Below are positions 58,282 to 64,000 of a stretch of 64,000 nucleotides of DNA, one piece after another. Where the stretch lies: positions 1,798,001 to 1,862,000 of the forward strand of contig CP030884.1 of the NCBI GenBank assembly GCA_006969385.1, given 5' to 3'. The notes under the pieces are model-generated. The model did not search any database and was not told the origin of the DNA. It worked only from the letters and a program-made list of their open reading frames with translations. Both the position numbers and the translations under genes were made by a program. This DNA comes from Planctomycetaceae bacterium (GTDB taxonomy: Bacteria > Planctomycetota > Phycisphaerae > UBA1845 > UTPLA1). Every line of letters begins with the position of its first letter. The stretch's first letter is position 1.

Positions 58282-59226
58282 CGTCGCTGAGCAGAACTAT
58301 TATCGATGGCGCAAGGAATATGGTGCGTTGAAGATGGATCAGGCCAGGTCGACGCAGCGTCAACGGCCTTGTGTTCGGTCAGATGAACCCAGGTTGGTGC
58401 ATCGAATGATCGAACTGGCGAACGCGTATGGTCGTTACGTCTATCGAAGAATCACGGCATTGCTCAAGCATGAAGGCTGGCGTGTGAATCACAAACGGAT
58501 CGAACGATTGCGGCGAACGGCGGGTTTGAAGGTGCCGCGAAGACAGCCCAAACGAGGAAGACTGTGGTTGAACGATGGTTCTTGTGTGCGCCATCGACCG
58601 GAGCATCGCGATCACGTGTGGGCATATGACTTTGTGCATACGCGAACACACGATGGCCGAGCACTGCGGCTGTTGGTGATCGTCGATGAGTACACGCGTG
58701 AATGTTTAGCGATTGATGTGGCACGGAAACTTGATTCAGAGAATGTGTTGGAGCGATTGGCGTGGTTGTTCGCCACCCGAGGCGTACCGGATCATATTCG
58801 TAGCGACAACGGATCAGAGTTTACGGCGATTGCAGTACGGACCTGGCTTGCGAAAGTCGGTGTGAAGACGTTGTATATCGAGCCGGGGTCGCCTTGGGAG
58901 AATGGTTATGTGGAGAGCTTCAATGGCAAGCTGCGGGACGAACTATTGAACGGAGAGATCTTCTACACGCTGACGGAGGCCAAGGTGTTGATAAAGCATT
59001 GGCGGGTGCATTACAACACCGTGCGACCGCATAGTTCGCTTGGTTACAATCCGCCAGCACCAGAGGCGATTGAAATCGCGCCGCTGATGGCAGGCTCCGC
59101 TTCGTTCGCTCCGCTTCGTTCGCTCCGCTTCGTTCGCTCCGCTCACTACGCTACGCCCGCTATCAGCGAGGGTCGTAAACGACAATCAACTAACCTCGAC
59201 TGTGGACTACTATATGGGGCAGGCCA
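58282..59226 (+). mobile_element. Truncated IS3-family relic with orfA-orfB deletion fusion
   Basis: The left end is missing. The right end ATATGGGGCAGGCCA is the complement of TGGCCTGCCCC..., like the type A terminus. The internal coding sequence joins the middle of orfA to orfB through a deletion. Three tandem copies of a 14-bp unit interrupt the region behind the transposase tail. Confidence 0.75.
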
Positions 59227-59254
59227 ATCTTCGAAGGATGTGAAGGCCGGGTAG
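58285..59254 (+). pseudogene. IS3 transposase relic: orfA piece fused in frame to orfB
   Basis: The translation begins within the orfA helix-turn-helix (GVAEQNYYRWRKEYGALKMD), then jumps at QARSTQRQRPCV to the orfB region that normally reads QPRSTQRxxP. The coiled coil of orfA and the start of orfB are gone. The rve core is complete: YDFVHTRTHDGR, RSDNGSEF and ENGYVESFNGK, followed by RPHSSLGYNPPAPEA. Upstream of 58285 the frame is open but belongs to other DNA. The DDE residues survive, but the DNA-binding part does not, so activity is unlikely. Confidence 0.8.
59094..59143 (+). repeat. 14-bp tandem repeat, three and a half copies
   Basis: The unit GCTCCGCTTCGTTC is repeated three times without change, followed by GCTCCGCT. 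It lies just behind the conserved end of the transposase relic and lengthens the reading frame with SFAPLRSLRFVRS. Confidence 0.9.
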
Positions 59255-59445
59255 TTTCGCCGGAAAATCTCTTTTATCCGGCTGATGCGATCGGGATCGA
59301 TTTTTGTGTTCGTCATAGCGCCTGTGATCAATTGGTAATGTTGGTTCCACAGTTATGACAGCTGCGGCACAGCATACGGCGCGATCTACGGTCCGGATGC
59401 CTGGCTATTCCAATTGATTTCATTTAGGGGTGGTTCCTGCAGGTG

Positions 59446-60063
59446 TTAGACTGGTAGCACGTCGTCTGGACTGACCAGCATGTGAATCTCGATCTTTGCA
59501 GAATTTGATTCTCTACCCTCTGCTCGCTTGTCCGGATTCCAATGTGGGACCTGATGGACGTCACTGCTAAAGACGCCTGATGCAATGATGCCGCGGGGAG
59601 GATCGCCCTGCTTGAAGATGAAAAAGCGATCATCCGTTTCGATCCGTTTGGTACCTCCGGTACTCCACTTATCGTGGCACTTGCCAGTATTCCTTACCTC
59701 TTGAATCTGTTCTTCTAAAGAAGCCCACTCATAGTGATTCGGATTCCATGTCAGAAGGTACGTAGCCGTTGAGGCTTCTTCTTCGTCAATTGGTTCGCCC
59801 TTCTCAACTATTTGAAATCCGAGGTTCCGAAGATACTCGCTAGCCTTTCCCGGCTTATCGCCACCTCCGAAATCGTATGGTGTGAACTCCTCTCCAGTAG
59901 CGTGCTTGGCTGCGACTCCGAGGACAGCTTTAGGTGCGTATCGCTTTCCGTGATGCACCAGTTCATATTTTTTAGCTTGGCCAAAAGGATGATCAATGCC
60001 CGCGTCGAGCTCTTTGATCGCGGCTAGCACATGGTCTTTCTTAATAGAGTCTGGAATTCGCAT
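59446..60063 (-). CDS. McrA-head plus EVE-domain protein, probably truncated
   Basis: ATG 60063 is chosen because the conserved N-terminus starts there (MRIPDSIKKDHVLAAIKELD); sequence upstream in the frame is not protein-like. Residues 1-90 resemble the ScoMcrA-type N-terminal head (KKYELVHHGKRYAPKAVLGV, YDFGGGDKPGKASEYLRNLG). Residues about 103-205 are an EVE-type (PUA-like) module: YLLTWNPNHYEW, WSTGGTKRIETDDRFFIFKQ and PRGIIASGVF. In such proteins an HNH nuclease usually follows. Here the frame stops at DDVLPV, inside or just after the EVE fold, so the nuclease is missing. A modified-DNA-recognition role in restriction is inferred from the family. Confidence 0.75.
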   Translation of the reverse strand: MRIPDSIKKDHVLAAIKELDAGIDHPFGQAKKYELVHHGKRYAPKAVLGVAAKHATGEEFTPYDFGGGDKPGKASEYLRNLGFQIVEKGEPIDEEEASTATYLLTWNPNHYEWASLEEQIQEVRNTGKCHDKWSTGGTKRIETDDRFFIFKQGDPPRGIIASGVFSSDVHQVPHWNPDKRAEGRESNSAKIEIHMLVSPDDVLPV

Positions 60064-60269
60064 ATGAATACTCGTTCGCTTGATCCTAACAACTGCAGAT
60101 GAGCAAAGACTTCCCGCAACGACAGATCTCGGTTGCGACTGCAATTGTAATCTTGTTATGAATCGTCGTGAAATCCATACCGGACACATTTCGAATTGAC
60201 TGCATAAGTATGAAGTAGATGAAGCTACAACTGAGAATTGCAACACGAAGTTCAGGGAGCAGGTAGATC

Positions 60270-60494
60270 ATGCGTCCAGCGAAATCATCACAAGATTTAG
60301 ACGCAAGTCAGCGAAGAAGGCAGATTGCAACTATTCTTGCCAAGGCTATTCAGCCACTGCGTGAATTGGTAGTCAATTCGCTGCACCCAAAGTCACCCAA
60401 TCCCGCCAACTGCGCCCTTGCCATCTCTCCCGAATCCAGCCTCAGTGTGTCCGTACCCGCCGGTGAAGAGCGGGAGAGCAACGGAGATCGATGA
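60270..60494 (+). CDS. Small protein at the head of the recombinase operon
   Basis: The 74-residue product (MRPAKSSQDLDASQRRRQIA, then ILAKAIQPLREL) has a GGGAGCAGG upstream and overlaps the next gene by 4 bases (ATGA). In related mobile modules a small protein of this kind precedes the DUF2924 gene; I cannot assign a function. The Gly/Ser/Pro-rich second half is low in complexity. Confidence 0.55.
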   Translation: MRPAKSSQDLDASQRRRQIATILAKAIQPLRELVVNSLHPKSPNPANCALAISPESSLSVSVPAGEERESNGDR

Positions 60495-60970
60495 TGAATG
60501 TAAAGAGAGAATTGGCGTTGTTGGACGAGATGACGGTGGGGCAATTGCGACAACGATATGCCGAGGTATTCGGTGAACCCACGCGTAGTCGCCACCGGCA
60601 GTATCTGGTGCGACGAATCGCATGGCGTTTGCAGGCTAATGCAGAAGGCGGACTGTCGCAGCGAGCGCTGCAACGGGCCGAGGAGTTGGCAGGTAACGCC
60701 GACGTGCGACTGACGCCACCCAAGGCCGCCACGCCCGAACGTATCAAGTGTGAGTCCAAGGCGACGACGAAGATCACCCGTCTTGATCCCCGACTACCCC
60801 CGATCGGGTCAGATATTGTGCGGGAATACAAGGGCAAACAGATCTCGGTGAAGGTGCGTCCCGACGGCTTTGAGTACCAAGGCGATCGGTTTAAGTCGCT
60901 GTCGGCGGTGGCCAAGGCCATCAGTGGTACCCACTGCAACGGCTTTCGATTCTTCGGATTGGACCAATGA
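60491..60970 (+). CDS. DUF2924 protein
   Basis: The 159-residue product matches the DUF2924 pattern: LDEMTVGQLRQRYAEVFGEP, then RRIAWRLQANAEGGLS near the start, and TREYKGKQ-like REYKGKQISVKVRPDGFEYQ, YQGDRFKSLSAVAKAISG and HCNGFRFFGL at the end. DUF2924 proteins lie next to large serine recombinases in phages and integrative elements, as here, and are thought to act with them. Start and stop overlap both neighbours by 4 bases, so the operon is translationally coupled. Confidence 0.88.
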   Translation: MMNVKRELALLDEMTVGQLRQRYAEVFGEPTRSRHRQYLVRRIAWRLQANAEGGLSQRALQRAEELAGNADVRLTPPKAATPERIKCESKATTKITRLDPRLPPIGSDIVREYKGKQISVKVRPDGFEYQGDRFKSLSAVAKAISGTHCNGFRFFGLDQ

Positions 60971-62571
60971 GCAAGCGCAAAGCCAAGACGACGCCACAGG
61001 TACGCTGTGCGATCTACACGCGCAAATCGAGCGAAGAGGGTCTGCAACAGGAATTCAATTCGCTCGATGCGCAGCGCGAAGCGGCCGAGGCGTATGTCGC
61101 GAGCCAGAAGAGTGAAGGATGGACGATTCTGTCCGAACGCTACGACGATGGCGGCTTCACCGGCGGCAACATCGAGCGCCCGGCCTTGCGAAAGTTGGTT
61201 GGCGACATCGAGGCAGGCAAGATCGACACCGTGGTGGTGTATAAGGTCGATCGCCTCAGCCGCTCGTTGATGGACTTCGCGCGGTTAATGGAGACGTTTG
61301 AAAAACACAACGTCTCGTTTGTGTCAGTTACGCAGCATTTCAATACCACTCATTCAATGGGACGGCTCACGCTGAACATTCTGCTGTCCTTCGCCCAGTT
61401 CGAACGTGAGATCATTGGCGAACGGATACGCGACAAGATCGCGGCGTCGCGCCAACGGGGCCGCTGGACGGGCGGGGTGCCGATTCTGGGCTACGACGTC
61501 GATCGCTCCGGCGGCAGTCCGCGGTTGGTGGTTAATCCCGCCGAGGCAACAAAGGTCAGACGCATTTTCGAGAGTTATCTGGAGCAGCGCTCGCTGCTCG
61601 CCGTTGTGCATTCCCTGAATGAGTGGGGCTGGCGCACGAAGGCGTGGACCGCCAAGAACGGTAATCGCAAGGGCGGCAGAGAATACGACAAGGGCAGTCT
61701 ATACGGCGTGCTAACGAATGTTCTGTACGCAGGCAGGGTTCGACACAAGGAGAAGGTCTACGACGGTGTGCACGAGGCGATTGTCGATCCTGCTGTGTTC
61801 GACCAAGTGCAGCAATCGATGCAGCGCAATGGTAAGCACATCGGCCCAGATACGCGCAATCGCCACGGTGCTCTGTTGCGTGGCTTGCTCTTTTGTAAGG
61901 CCTGCGGGCGGGCGATGACGCATACGTTTACCACCAAGGGCAAGAAGCGCTATCGCTACTACACCTGCACCAACGTAATCAAACGCGGGTGTAAACGCTG
62001 TAGTACGCCAAGCCTGCCTTCCGAAGAAATCGAACGCGTGGTGGTCGAGCAGTTGGCTGGCATCGGCCGCGATCCGACATTGATCGACGAGACCGTGAAG
62101 GCGATGCAGTCGCAGTCGAAGGATCAGATCAAGTCGATGTGTTCGGAACAGAAGATCCTCAAACGGTCGCTATCCCACATCGCTCGTGAACTGCGTCAAC
62201 TGGCGGGTGAGAAGACGGAGGTTGCAATGAAACGGTCGGCATCCCTGCTTGAGCAACAGACCGATGCTGAAACACGGGTCGCGGTGATCGAACAGCAACT
62301 GACGAGGGCACAATCCACCACAATTGATAAGAAAGAAGTAACCGATGCGCTCGCTGACTTCGATCAAATATGGGAAGCACTGATGTCGAAGGAGCGCGTT
62401 CGCCTGATTCACCTGTTGGTTAGCCGGGTGGAATTCGATGGTGCCGACGCAAGCGTCGAGATCGCGTTCCATCCCACCGGCATTCAGTCGCTGGGACACG
62501 AACCGTTGAGCGATGAGACCGCGCGTCCCATGGACCCGAACGAGAAAGTCACGAAGGAGGTCGCCGCGTGA
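60967..62571 (+). CDS. Large serine recombinase
   Basis: The 534-residue protein has the resolvase catalytic domain at 12-155: YTRKSSEEG with catalytic Ser 21, VDRLSRSLMDFARLM, and FAQFEREIIGERIRDKI. It is followed by the Recombinase domain (GGVPILGYDV, SLYGVLTNVLYAGRVRHK) and a zinc-ribbon (LLFCKACGRAMTH, CKRCSTPSLPSEEIE with paired Cys), then a long coiled coil. The length is normal for phage- or island-type serine integrases. It overlaps the DUF2924 gene (ATGA) and the HTH gene (GTGA). It probably moves the element that carries this operon; its attachment sites are not identified. Confidence 0.93.
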   Translation: MSKRKAKTTPQVRCAIYTRKSSEEGLQQEFNSLDAQREAAEAYVASQKSEGWTILSERYDDGGFTGGNIERPALRKLVGDIEAGKIDTVVVYKVDRLSRSLMDFARLMETFEKHNVSFVSVTQHFNTTHSMGRLTLNILLSFAQFEREIIGERIRDKIAASRQRGRWTGGVPILGYDVDRSGGSPRLVVNPAEATKVRRIFESYLEQRSLLAVVHSLNEWGWRTKAWTAKNGNRKGGREYDKGSLYGVLTNVLYAGRVRHKEKVYDGVHEAIVDPAVFDQVQQSMQRNGKHIGPDTRNRHGALLRGLLFCKACGRAMTHTFTTKGKKRYRYYTCTNVIKRGCKRCSTPSLPSEEIERVVVEQLAGIGRDPTLIDETVKAMQSQSKDQIKSMCSEQKILKRSLSHIARELRQLAGEKTEVAMKRSASLLEQQTDAETRVAVIEQQLTRAQSTTIDKKEVTDALADFDQIWEALMSKERVRLIHLLVSRVEFDGADASVEIAFHPTGIQSLGHEPLSDETARPMDPNEKVTKEVAA

Positions 62572-62960
62572 TCACAGTCAAACGAAAGCTCAATATCACG
62601 CGCAATTCACGCGGCCAAAAGGTGTTGGCGACAAAAGGCGAGCACGTAGAGACAGTTCCGGCAGGTCGAATCCCGCGAGTCTCACGTCTGATGGCGTTGG
62701 CTATTGTGTTCGATCGGATGGTTCAAGATGGTAAGGTCGAGGACATCAGCGATCTGGCAAGGCTGGCCCATGTCTCACAACCGCGCATGACGCAGATCAT
62801 GAATCTCAATCTACTTGCGCCGGACATTCAGGAGGCGTTACTCTTCCTGCCGCCAGTGACGAAGGGCCGTGAGCCGGTGCACGAAAAGGGACTCCGCGAT
62901 GTGGTGGCGGAGGTGGATTGGGGGCGGCAGCGATCCCGCTGGAATCAGGCTATTCTTTAA
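62568..62960 (+). CDS. HTH protein of the recombinase operon
   Basis: The 130-residue product starts at a GTG overlapping the recombinase stop. The core is a helix-turn-helix of the KorB/ParB-like type: EDISDLARLAHVSQPRMTQI, then MNLNLLAPDIQEALLFLP. Proteins of this form follow DUF2924-recombinase pairs in other mobile elements and may regulate the operon or help form the recombination complex; the role is inferred. Its 3' end overlaps the convergent HsdM gene by 11 bases. Confidence 0.85.
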   Translation: MITVKRKLNITRNSRGQKVLATKGEHVETVPAGRIPRVSRLMALAIVFDRMVQDGKVEDISDLARLAHVSQPRMTQIMNLNLLAPDIQEALLFLPPVTKGREPVHEKGLRDVVAEVDWGRQRSRWNQAIL

Positions 62961-64000
62961 TATCCGATGCAATCTCGGCGAACTGATCTAGCGCTGCCTG
63001 CAAGTCTTCGACGATCTCGGCGGCGATCTCTTTCGGCGGCGGGAGGTTCTCTGAGTCTTCCAGGCTTTCATCGCGAAGCCAGAAAATGTCGAGATTTACC
63101 TTATCGCGTTTGATTAACTCGTCGTAGTCGAATGAGCGCCAGCGACCATCGGGCGAGCGCTTGGGCGTCCACGTGGCCTTGCGTTCCGACCGATTCTCCG
63201 GCTTGAAGCACGCGATAAACTCGTCGATGTCGCTGCGCTTCAGCGGGTTGGTCTTCAGCGTGAAGCGCTTATTGGTGCGTAAATCGTAGATCCAAAGCTT
63301 GCGGGTCCAGGGCGTTTCACTGGCAGGCTTGCGGTCGAAGAACAACACGTTGGCCTTTACGCCTTGCGCGTAAAAAATGCCGGTTGGTAAGCGCAGCAGT
63401 GTGTGAATGTCGCATTCGTGCAGCAGTTTGCGACGGATTGTTTCGCCCGCACCGCCCTCGAATAGCACATTGTCCGGCACAACGATGGCCGCGCGACCGT
63501 TGATTTCTAACTGTGTCTTAACGTGCTGCAGAAAGTTGAGCTGCTTGTTTTTGGTCGACGCCCAGAAGTCGTCGCGGACAACGACTTGCTCTTGCTTTTC
63601 GGATTCGCCATCTTCGTTGATAACCGCCATGCTGCTCTTCTTGCCGAACGGCGGATTCGTCAGCACCATCGAGAATCTCTCGCTCGAACCGCCTCGTATC
63701 GAGTCGATCACCGTCACTGGGCTGCTATCGGGGTCAATGCCATGCAGGTAAAGGTTCATAACGCAAAGGCGGGCCGTGTTGTCGACGATCTCCCAGCCGC
63801 GCAGTGCGTCGTGCTTCAGGTGACGCTTCTGATCGGGGTTCAGCTTGTGGTGTTTCGAGATGTAATCGTACGCCGCAAGTAAAAAGCCGCCCGTGCCGCA
63901 TGCCGGATCGCAAATCGTGTCGCCCGGTTTCGGTCGCATGCAATTGACGATCGCCTGAATCAACGGTCGCGGCGTGAAGTATTGGCCCGCACCGCCTTTA
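62950..64000 (-). CDS. hsdM: Type I restriction-modification DNA methyltransferase subunit (HsdM), partial
   Basis: The frame stays open to the right edge, where it reads KGGAGQYFTPRPLIQAIV, so the gene begins outside the window and any apparent start at 63963 is internal. Visible are the SAM-binding motif I (DPACGTGGFL), the N6-adenine catalytic motif NPPF (LTNPPFGKKS), and the typical HsdM run GRAAIVVPDNVLFEGGAGE and LPTGIFYAQGVKANVLFFD. A C-terminal coiled region (AAEIVEDLQAALDQFAEI) would contact HsdS. It should methylate adenine and, with HsdS and HsdR not visible here, restrict foreign DNA. The stop overlaps the convergent HTH gene. Confidence 0.93.
   Translation of the reverse strand, partial: KGGAGQYFTPRPLIQAIVNCMRPKPGDTICDPACGTGGFLLAAYDYISKHHKLNPDQKRHLKHDALRGWEIVDNTARLCVMNLYLHGIDPDSSPVTVIDSIRGGSSERFSMVLTNPPFGKKSSMAVINEDGESEKQEQVVVRDDFWASTKNKQLNFLQHVKTQLEINGRAAIVVPDNVLFEGGAGETIRRKLLHECDIHTLLRLPTGIFYAQGVKANVLFFDRKPASETPWTRKLWIYDLRTNKRFTLKTNPLKRSDIDEFIACFKPENRSERKATWTPKRSPDGRWRSFDYDELIKRDKVNLDIFWLRDESLEDSENLPPPKEIAAEIVEDLQAALDQFAEIASDIKE

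Noticed and set aside
59094..59143. A CRISPR-like repeat
   Set aside because: The 14-bp units are directly adjacent without spacers. No cas genes are present.

Overview
The window reads like a member of the Planctomycetota, most likely a Phycisphaerae-type lineage. This is inferred from gene content only. It holds four ECF sigma factors and five membrane-anchored Hanks-type Ser/Thr kinases, a pseudopilin with the planctomycete-style H-X9-DG ending, and a series of very large secreted proteins. Those proteins carry Asp/Asn-rich DCNGNGIPDECE repeats, thrombospondin type 3 repeats, NHL beta-propellers and C-terminal dockerin-like domains. There is no ribosomal RNA, no intact tRNA, no CRISPR array and almost no housekeeping metabolism: this is surface, signalling and mobile DNA.

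Layout. 0-8 kb: an NHL propeller protein, a possible 44-residue secreted peptide, an orphan kinase with TPRs, and a GDxAPG-repeat dockerin protein. 8.08-9.51 kb: a decayed IS3-family element (type A) abutting the right end of a second type (B). 9.8-17.2 kb: two convergent giant secreted zinc metallopeptidases. 17.4-20.0 kb: an ECF sigma/kinase pair. 20.2-21.5 kb: an intact type B IS3 element sitting in a type A left-end relic. 22-26.6 kb: a second NHL protein with the same C-terminal anchor, a lone ECF sigma factor, and a kinase overlapping a pseudopilin gene. 26.8-35.3 kb: a BNR/beta-helix/dockerin giant, a propeller protein, and a secreted protein with a possible caspase-like core.

36.0-49.7 kb: two ~204-bp direct repeats, each made of an antisense coding fragment fused to the 3' half of a tRNA-Met(CAT), bound a 13.2-kb block. 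The block contains a DUF1294 membrane protein, an ECF/kinase pair, a beta-strand-repeat giant broken by a frameshift, and a PA14-dockerin pseudogene with three in-frame stops and an IS5-type insertion. The arrangement looks like accreted integrative elements at a tRNA gene.

50.1-57.9 kb: an RHS remnant; a 1220-residue secreted protein whose centre resembles the calcium-binding and pore-forming regions of anthrax protective antigen, flanked by IPT/TIG, TSP3, PKD and LamG domains; and a third ECF/kinase pair with overlapping genes. 58-64 kb: a deleted IS3 relic cutting into a secreted-protein gene, a truncated McrA-head/EVE protein, a DUF2924-serine recombinase-HTH mobility operon, and a type I DNA methyltransferase (HsdM) running off the right edge.

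The recurring theme is a sigma-kinase signalling pair or lone kinase next to a giant calcium-binding surface protein, repeatedly reworked by insertion sequences. The most noteworthy items are the protective-antigen-like protein and the paired tRNA-half repeats.
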